From: Bacteroidia bacterium
GTDB lineage: Bacteria > Bacteroidota > Bacteroidia > NS11-12g > UBA955
Assembly (NCBI GenBank): GCA_023228875.1
Contig: JALOAG010000038.1
Location: 1-7,250 of the forward strand
Direction: 5' to 3'
DNA length: 7,250 nt
This document shows, in pieces, positions 1-5,866 of the stretch. Numbering within the stretch: the stretch's first letter is position 1; each line of letters starts with the position of its first letter. A program made the translations under genes and the position numbers. The notes beneath the pieces are model-generated. The model was not told the DNA's origin, did not search any database, and saw only the letters and a list, made by a program, of their open reading frames with translations.

Positions 1-330
1 CTTAGAGAGCACAATATAAAAGTTGCCCTGGATGATTTTGGAGTAGGCTTCTCCTCACTAAGTTATCTTCACGACTTAGAGTTAGATTTAATAAAAATAG
101 ATCGCTCATTTATTAAAGATTATCCAGTTAACGATGATGGGGTAATTTTAAAAGCGATGGTTAGAATGGCAAAAGAGTTGAAAATACCAACTTTGATTGA
201 GGGAATTGAGACTAAAGAGCAACTAAACTTTGTTAAGAGCTTACAAGTTGACTTTTACCAAGGCTTCTATTTTTCTAAAGCTCTAAAGGAAGATGATTTT
301 AAGAAATTGTTTAAAAGGCATAACGATTAA
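1..330 (+). CDS. EAL-domain protein (cyclic-di-GMP phosphodiesterase), C-terminal part
   Basis: The frame is open from the first base and ends at TAA 328-330, giving 109 residues of a protein whose start lies outside the window. EAL domains hydrolyse cyclic di-GMP to pGpG in the cytoplasm. Visible hallmarks, in local numbering, are DDFGVGFSSL at 10-20 with the metal-binding Asp pair D11 and D12, KIDRSFI with catalytic-site K32, the EGIE motif with E67 and E70, and QGF with Q87. All second-half catalytic and metal-binding positions are kept, so the domain looks active rather than degenerate. The EAL signature itself and any sensor or GGDEF domain would lie upstream and cannot be assessed. The protein ends about 20 residues after the QGF motif, as expected for a C-terminal EAL domain. 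It is separated from the next operon by a probable terminator and a fresh promoter, so a functional link is not implied. Confidence 0.93.
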   Translation, partial: LREHNIKVALDDFGVGFSSLSYLHDLELDLIKIDRSFIKDYPVNDDGVILKAMVRMAKELKIPTLIEGIETKEQLNFVKSLQVDFYQGFYFSKALKEDDFKKLFKRHND

Positions 331-365
331 AGAGTAATTACTCAATAAACTTACTCTATCTTTTT
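331..365 (+). terminator. Probable weak Rho-independent terminator after the EAL gene
   Basis: AGAGTAA (331-337) pairs perfectly with TTACTCT (351-357) across a 13-nt loop. A T-rich run, atcttttt, follows at 358-365. The stem starts one base after the EAL stop codon, where a terminator would be expected. The stem is short and AT-rich, so termination may be leaky. The left arm could alternatively fold on itself, because 332-343 is a 12-bp loopless palindrome. Confidence 0.42.
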
Positions 366-384
366 AGTTTTCACTAAAAAATAG
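356..384. repeat. AT-rich inverted repeat (hairpin) just upstream of the promoter
   Basis: TTTTTAGT (361-368) and ACTAAAAA (373-380) are perfect complements around a TTTC loop. The outer arms CTAT (356-359) and ATAG (381-384) extend the stem past a single unpaired C at 360. The hairpin ends exactly where the -35 box begins. It shares bases 356-357 with the preceding terminator stem. No T-run follows it on the plus strand, so it is not an obvious plus-strand terminator. It may be a terminator component, an UP-like A/T tract or chance in AT-rich DNA. Confidence 0.4.
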
Positions 385-414
385 TTGACTATTGTACTAG
401 TGCACTAGTACAAT
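385..414 (+). promoter_or_regulatory. Sigma70-type promoter of the seven-gene operon
   Basis: A -35 box TTGACT (385-390, 5 of 6 consensus bases) is followed by an 18-bp spacer and a -10 box TACAAT (409-414, 5 of 6). Transcription would start near 420-422, only a few bases before the ATG at 427. The spacer and the -10 box coincide with the long palindrome, so bound repressor would directly block RNA polymerase. No comparable promoter is apparent at the short junctions further down the operon. Confidence 0.68.
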
Positions 415-415
415 A
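390..415. promoter_or_regulatory. Perfect palindromic operator, probably for the adjacent GntR/YtrA repressor
   Basis: Bases 391-414 form a perfect 24-bp palindrome with half-site ATTGTACTAGTG. The flanking T390 and A415 extend it to 26 bp. It fills the spacer of the promoter and covers the -10 box. GntR-family repressors of the YtrA subfamily typically bind inverted repeats in the promoter of their own operon, and the repressor gene starts 12 bp downstream. That the palindrome is an operator is strongly suggested by its symmetry and position. Which protein binds it is inference. Confidence 0.8.
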
Positions 416-426
416 ACTGTAAGAGT

Positions 427-831
427 ATGAGAAAAGAGACAAAACCATCCATAATGTTCTCAATAGATACTACAAGTGGTGTCCCCTACTACAAGCAAAT
501 AATTTTTCAAGTGCAGATGGCTATTGCAGATGGGCGCCTTGGGAAGGGGGCTCAACTACCTACAGTTCGCAGTTTAGCTGTAGAACTTAGTATAAATCCC
601 AATACTGTTGCTCGCGCTTATAGTGAGATGGAGATACGGGACATTGTAGTAACTCAACAAGGTTCGGGAACTTTTATCAGCGATAAAAAAATCTCTATTG
701 ATGCAGTGGAGAGGGAGCGAATTCTTTCTGAAATAACCCGCTCATACATTACAAAAGCAACCTCCTATGGGTTTTCTATTGAGGAGATTTTGGATCATAT
801 TCGAGATTTAGAAAATCTTAATTTACCATAA
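427..831 (+). CDS. GntR-family transcriptional repressor, YtrA subfamily
   Basis: A cytoplasmic DNA-binding protein of 134 residues, probably an autoregulatory repressor of the operon it heads. The N-terminal winged helix-turn-helix spans about residues 12-87. It opens with FSIDTTSGVPYYKQI, then has AIADGRLGKGAQLPTVRSLA, the recognition-helix region INPNTVARAYSEME (57-70) and the wing QQGSGTFI (77-84). Only about 50 residues follow, with a helical ITKATSYGFSIEEILDHI segment. This short tail is typical of the YtrA subfamily, which lacks the large ligand-binding domain of FadR- or HutC-type GntR proteins. Its signal is therefore not evident. YtrA regulators usually accompany ABC-transporter genes, as here. 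The start is uncertain: ATG 427 has almost no leader behind the predicted transcription start, while ATG 454 (Met10) matches the usual family N-terminus (MFSID...) and would give 125 residues, but it lacks a well-placed Shine-Dalgarno sequence. Confidence 0.93.
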   Translation: MRKETKPSIMFSIDTTSGVPYYKQIIFQVQMAIADGRLGKGAQLPTVRSLAVELSINPNTVARAYSEMEIRDIVVTQQGSGTFISDKKISIDAVERERILSEITRSYITKATSYGFSIEEILDHIRDLENLNLP

Positions 832-841
832 GGGGGTAAGG

Positions 842-1945
842 ATGAAAATTTTTAATAAAAAATATAGTCGCATAAAAAATCTAAAAACATTTTCTATTTC
901 ACGCGATTTTTCATATGGAGTTATCTCTTTACTCGTTCTAACACTATTTGTAGGTATAGGCATAGCGGTGCAACTTAGAATTTCCCCTCTGATTCCTACT
1001 CAGATCGTAATACATCTTGGTGCAATAATAGTCGTAGCTGCTTGTTTACTAATCTTAATTCCAAAGTGGATTTTTATAATTTTGTTAAGTAGTGCTATTT
1101 GGTTTATACTTTTTGGGTTGTTAACCATTGAGCTATATGCACTGGCACTAATTGGAACTATAGGAATGTTTTTCTCAGCTTCAATACAGCTTATCACCCA
1201 CTGGGACAAAGTGGTGATATTACGTATGGGAAAATTTAAAAAAGTTGGAGGATCTGGGCTGCTAGTGCTAATGCCTCTAATAGATCGCATTGTTGAATTT
1301 GTCGACACTCGTATTAGGGTGACCGATTTTAGTGCTGAGAAAACTTTAACTAGCGATGGGGTCCCTGTTCATGTCGATGCTCTTGCTTTTTGGATGATTT
1401 GGGATGCTAAAATGGCTATTTTAGAAGTTGAAAATTATGTTGAAGCAGTTGTTCTTTCTGCCCAGTCTGCATTAAGAGATGCAATTGGGAAGTACGATTT
1501 AAGCTCTTTGCTCTCCGAACGGGAAAAGTTAGGGAAAAAGATTCAAAAAATACTTGATGAAAAAACTAATGCTTGGGGTGTGACTATTCTCTCTATTGAA
1601 ATAACAGAAATCATTATCCCAAAAGAGTTAGAGGATTCACTAAGTAAGCAAGCTCAAGCTGAACGTGAAAAACTATCAAGAATAATTTTAGCAGAAGCAG
1701 AAGTGGAGATTGCCAAACAATTTGAAATAGCTGCCAAACGTTACAAAGAGAATCCAACTGCCCTTCAGTTGAGATCAATGAATATGATTTATGAAGGAAT
1801 TCGACAAAATAGCTCGATGATGCTTTTACCAGCTTCTATTTTAGACCACATGGATTTAGGCTCAGTTTTAGGAGCTACAGCTATTCAAAAATATGAAGAA
1901 ATGAAAGAGAAGACAAAGTCATTAAAAACCGGCGAAGAGGAGTAG
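842..1945 (+). CDS. SPFH/band-7 (slipin/stomatin-like) protein with four predicted membrane segments
   Basis: A predicted inner-membrane protein of 367 residues. The N-terminal part has four hydrophobic stretches at about residues 25-45, 54-73, 75-95 and 97-116. An SPFH domain follows from about 120 to 275, beginning HWDKVVILRMGKF and including a slipin-like LMPLIDRIVEFVDTRI segment, TSDGVPVHVDA (170-180) and EITEIIIPKELEDSL. After it comes a charged Ala/Glu/Lys-rich helix (about 265-300, QAQAEREKLSRIILAEAE) likely to form a coiled coil, then a slipin-type tail with the LRSMNMIYEG and LLPAS segments. SPFH proteins form large membrane assemblies and organise microdomains. Most slipins have one or two N-terminal membrane segments, so the enlarged region here is unusual. 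The usual NfeD partner is absent from the window. A strong ribosome site (AAGGGGG just upstream of 842) sets the start 10 nt after the repressor. Its role with the transporter is inferred from position only. Confidence 0.9.
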   Translation: MKIFNKKYSRIKNLKTFSISRDFSYGVISLLVLTLFVGIGIAVQLRISPLIPTQIVIHLGAIIVVAACLLILIPKWIFIILLSSAIWFILFGLLTIELYALALIGTIGMFFSASIQLITHWDKVVILRMGKFKKVGGSGLLVLMPLIDRIVEFVDTRIRVTDFSAEKTLTSDGVPVHVDALAFWMIWDAKMAILEVENYVEAVVLSAQSALRDAIGKYDLSSLLSEREKLGKKIQKILDEKTNAWGVTILSIEITEIIIPKELEDSLSKQAQAEREKLSRIILAEAEVEIAKQFEIAAKRYKENPTALQLRSMNMIYEGIRQNSSMMLLPASILDHMDLGSVLGATAIQKYEEMKEKTKSLKTGEEE

Positions 1946-1948
1946 ATT

Positions 1949-2632
1949 GTGATTAGTATAAAAAAAGTATCACGTAATTACAAAACAGGAGAGACAGTAG
2001 TTAAAGCCTTGAAGCAGGTCTCATTAGAGATTGATAATGGGGAGTTTTTGTCTATCGCTGGCCCATCAGGTTCAGGAAAGACCACACTGTTGAATCTCAT
2101 TGGGTGTATAGACACCATTGATGAGGGTGAAATAATCATCAATGGAGAAGCTGTTACTAAGATGGGTAAAAAAGAGATGACTGACTACCGAAGACACAAT
2201 TTAGGTTTTATTTTTCAAACTTACAATCTTATACCTGTTCTTAGTGCCTATGAAAATGTTGCCTTTGTCCTCTCAATTCTCAATATTGATGAGAATGAAG
2301 TTAAAGAGCGAACTATGGCTATGCTAAAAGAGGTGGGTTTAGAGGGGATGGAGAATCGTCGTCCTGGCAAACTCAGTGGTGGACAACAACAACGGGTTGC
2401 CATTGCTCGTGCACTGATTAAGAATCCCCAAATAGTTCTTGCTGATGAACCAACAGCTAACCTAGATTCTAAAACTGGAGAAGAAATTCTTAAAATTATG
2501 AAAAAGATGAATGAGAAGTATAAAACTACTTTCCTTTTTTCTACACACGATCAGATGGTGATGGACTACGGATCTCGTCTTGTACAGCTGCATGATGGAC
2601 TTATCATCAGCGATGAGAGGAGGGGTGGATGA
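1949..2632 (+). CDS. ABC transporter ATP-binding subunit, MacB/YtrE/LolD family
   Basis: A 227-residue cytoplasmic ATPase, the normal full length for this family. Motifs are all intact: Walker A GPSGSGKTT (38-46), Q-loop Q90 in FIFQTYNLIP, signature LSGGQQQR (142-149), Walker B IVLADEP (162-168) with catalytic E167, D-loop NLDS (171-174) and switch His H200 in FSTHD. The signature reads QQQ, as commonly seen in MacB- and YtrE-type subunits, rather than the ERQ typical of proteobacterial LolD. It should drive the two permeases that follow by dimerising and coupling ATP hydrolysis to periplasmic movements. These systems do mechanotransmission or extraction of lipids and lipoproteins rather than classic channel transport. 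Translation starts at a GTG codon, placed by GAGGAG (1937-1942) six bases upstream and by the 3-nt gap to the slipin gene. The gene ends in an ATGA overlap with the next. Confidence 0.96.
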   Translation: MISIKKVSRNYKTGETVVKALKQVSLEIDNGEFLSIAGPSGSGKTTLLNLIGCIDTIDEGEIIINGEAVTKMGKKEMTDYRRHNLGFIFQTYNLIPVLSAYENVAFVLSILNIDENEVKERTMAMLKEVGLEGMENRRPGKLSGGQQQRVAIARALIKNPQIVLADEPTANLDSKTGEEILKIMKKMNEKYKTTFLFSTHDQMVMDYGSRLVQLHDGLIISDERRGG

Positions 2633-3888
2633 AATTCATCTTTACTTTAGCGATGAAAAACCTAAATCGCTATAAAAGACGCACAGCTGTCACGGCTATT
2701 GCTATAGCCATTGGTCTAATGATGTATATTTTAGTTGATTCATTACTTTTAGGGGTCGAAATAGAGTCAGAGCGGAACCTAATTTGGTATGAAACCTCTT
2801 CCGTTAGGATACACAACAAAGATTATTGGCCTGACAGATTGCTCTATCCTCTAAAAGAGGGAATTGAAAAATCAACACAGTTAACCAAGTTGCTGGGAGA
2901 AAATGGGTATACAGCAACAGAGCGTATTGTGTTTAAAGCTGACATGGTTCTTTATAGCAACGACTTTGGTGAAGATGGGAACTTCCCTGTAGTGGTGACA
3001 GCCATTGATCCTGAAAAAGATTATGAAGTGTTTCACTACAAAGATACCTTAATTGAGGGGAGATTTCTCAACAAAGGAGAGGAGGATGGTATCCTTTTAG
3101 GCTCTTGGCTTGCTGAAGATATAGGGGCTGAAATTGGCTATTGGGTTACCCTTCTAACTCGGGGAAATGGGGGATTTTTTGAAGCAATAGATGTGCAAGT
3201 GGTAGGTATTGTTAACTGCCCAAATCCCAATGTGAATCGCACCCTTCTTATGATGGATATAGATAGTGTTGGAGCTGTGTTAGGTATGGATGGGTCAGTT
3301 ACAGAAATAGATATCAAACTACCAGAACGAGCAGATGTTGATAATGAGGTGACTAAAATAGCAGAAATCCTTGATAAAGGAGGTTTTACCAATCTTCAAG
3401 CCCAAAGTTGGAAAATGTTGGCCAAGGATTACTTAGCAATTGCAGAGGCAAAGAGGGGGGGGACAGGAGTTATCTTGTTTTTAGTGTTTATCATCGCTGC
3501 GGTGGGCATCTCCAATACGATGCTTATGGCAATGTATGAGAGAACTCGTGAGTTGGGGATGATGAGAGCAATGGGAATGAAGGAGAACCATATTCGTCTA
3601 GCTTTCATTTTTGAAGCTGGTGGCATTGGATTTTTGGGTGCAATTGTGGGGATTATATTGGGAGTTGTGTTAAACATCTTTTTGGTTGAGATAGGAATAG
3701 ATTATGGGGCCTTTTTTCGTGATATAGATATTGGTTATAGAATCCAAAATATAATGCGAGGGGCATGGAGCATCAAAAGCTTAATTATAGCTTTCGTATC
3801 TGGTATCACTCTTTCAATGGTTGTTTCGTTACTACCTATTAGGCGAGCTTTAAAGATGGACATTCCTGCATGCCTAACTTACCAATAG
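2629..3888 (+). CDS. FtsX/MacB-type ABC permease, first of two
   Basis: An inner-membrane permease of 419 residues with the standard four-segment MacB/LolC layout. A first membrane helix lies at about 19-41, preceded by the amphipathic start LAMKNLNRYKRR. A large periplasmic domain (about 42-279) is followed by helices at about 280-302, 331-353 and 383-403. After the second helix comes ERTRELGMMRAMGM (304-317), the conserved cytoplasmic coupling segment of FtsX-like permeases that contacts the ATPase. The tail LPIRRALKMDIPACLTYQ is a variant of the usual PxxALRY ending. The start overlaps the ATPase stop by 4 nt (ATGA), so translation is coupled, behind a G-rich ribosome site. An uninterrupted run of eight G (3455-3462) encodes R276-G278, just before the second helix, where slippage would truncate the protein. 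It probably pairs with the following permease as a LolC/LolE-like heterodimer. Confidence 0.93.
   Translation: MKFIFTLAMKNLNRYKRRTAVTAIAIAIGLMMYILVDSLLLGVEIESERNLIWYETSSVRIHNKDYWPDRLLYPLKEGIEKSTQLTKLLGENGYTATERIVFKADMVLYSNDFGEDGNFPVVVTAIDPEKDYEVFHYKDTLIEGRFLNKGEEDGILLGSWLAEDIGAEIGYWVTLLTRGNGGFFEAIDVQVVGIVNCPNPNVNRTLLMMDIDSVGAVLGMDGSVTEIDIKLPERADVDNEVTKIAEILDKGGFTNLQAQSWKMLAKDYLAIAEAKRGGTGVILFLVFIIAAVGISNTMLMAMYERTRELGMMRAMGMKENHIRLAFIFEAGGIGFLGAIVGIILGVVLNIFLVEIGIDYGAFFRDIDIGYRIQNIMRGAWSIKSLIIAFVSGITLSMVVSLLPIRRALKMDIPACLTYQ
3455..3462 (+). repeat. G8 homopolymer tract inside the permease gene
   Basis: Eight consecutive G residues lie in AT-rich coding sequence and encode part of Arg-Gly-Gly. 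Loss of one G gives a TAG stop eight codons after the tract. Gain of one G gives a TGA stop at about 28 codons. Either would remove the three C-terminal membrane helices. Poly-G tracts of this kind are known slippage sites in several diderm bacteria; whether this one varies cannot be seen from one sequence. Confidence 0.9.
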
Positions 3889-3900
3889 GAGAGCCATATT

Positions 3901-5136
3901 ATGATGAAAAAACTTCCAAGTATTGCCTTTAGGAACATTTTTAGAAATCTTAGGCGTTCAATTCTGTCAGCAGTTGCTATAGCTGTCTCAGCAATGAGCA
4001 TAGTAATGCTCTTTGGCTTCCTCGATGGGATGGATGCCGATATGGCAAGCAATCTAAAATCTTATTATACCGGTGAAGTTCGCATCCAACATGCCGACTT
4101 TGAGAAATATGAGCGCTACAATCCGCTACACCTTGGAGTTGATTACAAGAGCATTGAGCCTATTGCAAATACACACGATCAAGTACGCTCTTCTACAGCT
4201 AGAATTAACTTTCCAGCAAACATGTACCTAGGTGAAAAATCTCATGGAGTTATGGGAGTTGGAGTTGATTTTTTAAGGGAAAAAGATTTCATCGATTTTT
4301 CTTCACTACTACAAGAGGGGAGACTTCCCCAAGAAAAAGAGAATGAAATTTTGATGGGCTTTGCTTTAGCTAGAGAGATGAATCTTAATGTTGGAGATAA
4401 GGTGACTTTACTTAGTACTACAGCAGCACGTGGAAGCAATGCCTTCACTTTTAAAATTGTGGGGATTGTAGGATTTCCTATAGCTGCTCTCAATGCGAAC
4501 TTTGTTTGGGCCCCAATAGAGCAAGTTCAGAAGTTTTTAGGGATGGATCAGCAGGTGCAACAAATATTGTTGATGCTTGAAGATAAAGCAGATGAAAAAC
4601 TAGTGGCAAAGCAACTTAGAAATGAGATTGAAACTAAGGTAGGTAGTGTTACTGATACACGCTCTTGGAATGAATTAAACGATTTTTATGGATTTTTCAA
4701 AGTTGCAAAATTTATCTACTATTTTATAGCAATGTTCTTTTTTGTTTTAGGTAGTACAGTAATCATTAACACAACAATGATGATTATATTTGAAAGGATG
4801 CGTGAGATTGGAATGCTCTCAACATTAGGAATGCACGGATCCGAACTGACTAAACTCTTTTTATTAGAGGGGTTTTTTATTAGCCTTATTGGCTCTGCTG
4901 TTGGGGTAATTATTGGCTATATTGGCACCTATTATATGGGAAAAATTGGACTTAATTTCTCTGATGCTATGAGCGGCATAGATCTTGAGGTGTCGTCAAT
5001 CTTATACCCTCAAACAAACATTTTAACCACTATTGTTGTTTGGTTCTATGCTGTAGTGATATCGACACTATCTACATTTATCCCCTCTCGCCGCGCTTCA
5101 AAAATAGAACCTGTGGAGGCTCTACGCTATGTATAA
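3901..5136 (+). CDS. FtsX/MacB-type ABC permease, second of two
   Basis: An inner-membrane permease of 411 residues, with the same architecture as its upstream neighbour but clearly divergent from it. Membrane helices lie at about 19-40, 270-296, 322-343 and 373-393, with a periplasmic domain between the first two. The coupling segment FERMREIGMLSTLGM (297-311) follows the second helix. The tail is the classic IPSRRASKIEPVEALRYV. Within the periplasmic domain, LLQEGRLPQEKENEILMGFALAREMNLNVGDKV is of the MacB/LolC core type and parallels a segment in the first permease (EGRFLNKGEEDGILLG). Keeping two non-identical permeases beside one ATPase fits a heterodimer, as in LolC/LolE, rather than a MacB homodimer. 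ATG 3901 is preferred over ATG 3904 because AGGAG (3887-3891) lies nine bases upstream. The gene overlaps the next by 8 nt. Confidence 0.94.
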   Translation: MMKKLPSIAFRNIFRNLRRSILSAVAIAVSAMSIVMLFGFLDGMDADMASNLKSYYTGEVRIQHADFEKYERYNPLHLGVDYKSIEPIANTHDQVRSSTARINFPANMYLGEKSHGVMGVGVDFLREKDFIDFSSLLQEGRLPQEKENEILMGFALAREMNLNVGDKVTLLSTTAARGSNAFTFKIVGIVGFPIAALNANFVWAPIEQVQKFLGMDQQVQQILLMLEDKADEKLVAKQLRNEIETKVGSVTDTRSWNELNDFYGFFKVAKFIYYFIAMFFFVLGSTVIINTTMMIIFERMREIGMLSTLGMHGSELTKLFLLEGFFISLIGSAVGVIIGYIGTYYMGKIGLNFSDAMSGIDLEVSSILYPQTNILTTIVVWFYAVVISTLSTFIPSRRASKIEPVEALRYV

Positions 5137-5866
5137 AAAATTACTATACTTACTTCTCTTTTGTTTAATTATCCCCGCACAGCTTTTTGCCCTTACTGCT
5201 GAAGAAATTGTAGAAAAGATGGATAGTCTTTCTACCTTTGATACCACCCACTCTACAGGCTCAATCCAAACTACCGACCGCTTTGGTACAAAAATTACCC
5301 TTTTTAATTTTTGGAGCCAAGGGAAAAAAGATTCTTTAATTGAGTTTACCAGCAAAGCAGAACGGGGTCAGAAGATTCTTCGCACTGAGGGGAGTCTTTA
5401 TCTCTTTTATCCAGATGCTGAACAGCTTATCAGGATGCAAGGGGCAGCTTTGCGTCAATCGATGTTGGGCTCTGATATCTCCTACGAAGATATGACTGAA
5501 GAGAAAACAACATTAGATAACTATCAAGTAAAGCTAGAGAAAGAGGAGTTGTTTAAAGAACAAGATTGTTATGTTTTAACTCTAACTGCAAAGAGTCGTT
5601 CAGTTGCCTATCCTGTTCAAAAACTTTGGGTAGATAAACAAACATTTTTGGTGTGGAAAGGGGAGTATTATACAAAACAGGGACGCCTTCTTAAAGAGAT
5701 GGAAGTGCTTAAAACCTTTAGTGTGGGAGATAGAGTACTCCCTAAAGAGAGTAAAATTGAAGACAAGATGAAAAAAAACTCTTTTACCATTATGAGTGTC
5801 GACTCTTTTGAAGCAAATCCGAAACTTGATAAAAAAATCTTCACTTTGGAGAACCTAACATGGTAA
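5129..5866 (+). CDS. Exported LolA-like protein (outer membrane lipoprotein-sorting family)
   Basis: A 245-residue periplasmic protein with a signal peptide. Lysines 3-4 precede a hydrophobic core, and probable cleavage is after LFA at 21/22. C12 lies inside the core without a proper lipobox, so it is not a convincing lipoprotein. The mature protein starts TAEEIVEKMDSL and contains the segments ERGQKILR, LYLFYPDAEQLIRMQG and LRQSMLGSDISYEDMTEE. These resemble the LolA-like family annotated as outer membrane lipoprotein-sorting protein (PF17131 by recollection). The fold is a half-barrel with a hydrophobic cavity that holds lipid or acyl chains. The late segment AYPVQKLWVDKQTFLVWKGEYY matches beta-strands of this fold. 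Next to a Lol-type transporter, it is probably the periplasmic carrier. ATG 5129 is placed by GGAGG (5115-5119), and the gene overlaps both neighbours (8 and 7 nt). Its substrate cannot be told from sequence. Confidence 0.88.
   Translation: MYKKLLYLLLFCLIIPAQLFALTAEEIVEKMDSLSTFDTTHSTGSIQTTDRFGTKITLFNFWSQGKKDSLIEFTSKAERGQKILRTEGSLYLFYPDAEQLIRMQGAALRQSMLGSDISYEDMTEEKTTLDNYQVKLEKEELFKEQDCYVLTLTAKSRSVAYPVQKLWVDKQTFLVWKGEYYTKQGRLLKEMEVLKTFSVGDRVLPKESKIEDKMKKNSFTIMSVDSFEANPKLDKKIFTLENLTW

Noticed and set aside
1000..1308. Minus-strand open frame of about 102 codons opposite the slipin gene
   Set aside because: It lies wholly inside a convincing SPFH gene, shows no recognisable domain and has a composition expected from the antisense of hydrophobic codons.
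3138..3677. Two minus-strand open frames opposite the first permease
   Set aside because: They are antisense to conserved permease sequence, have low-complexity Ser/Ile/Pro-rich translations and no supporting ribosome sites or family resemblance.
1949..5136. Calling the three transporter genes lolD, lolC and lolE
   Set aside because: The architecture fits, but the ATPase signature is LSGGQQQR as in MacB/YtrE, and the neighbours differ from classical lol loci, so the symbols would overstate the evidence.
5129..5200. Possible lipoprotein signal at Cys12 of the LolA-like protein
   Set aside because: The cysteine sits in the middle of the hydrophobic core (LLLFCLII) without a small-residue lipobox, and a good signal peptidase I site (LFA) lies downstream.
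4242..5355. Minus-strand open frames opposite the second permease and the start of the LolA-like gene
   Set aside because: They are shadows of well-supported genes, with no domain signal; one crosses a gene junction where the plus-strand reading is clear.
5771..5778. A8 run in the LolA-like gene as a second phase-variable tract
   Set aside because: Runs of A of this length are common in AT-rich coding sequence (Lys-Lys-Asn codons) and several near-equal runs occur in the window.
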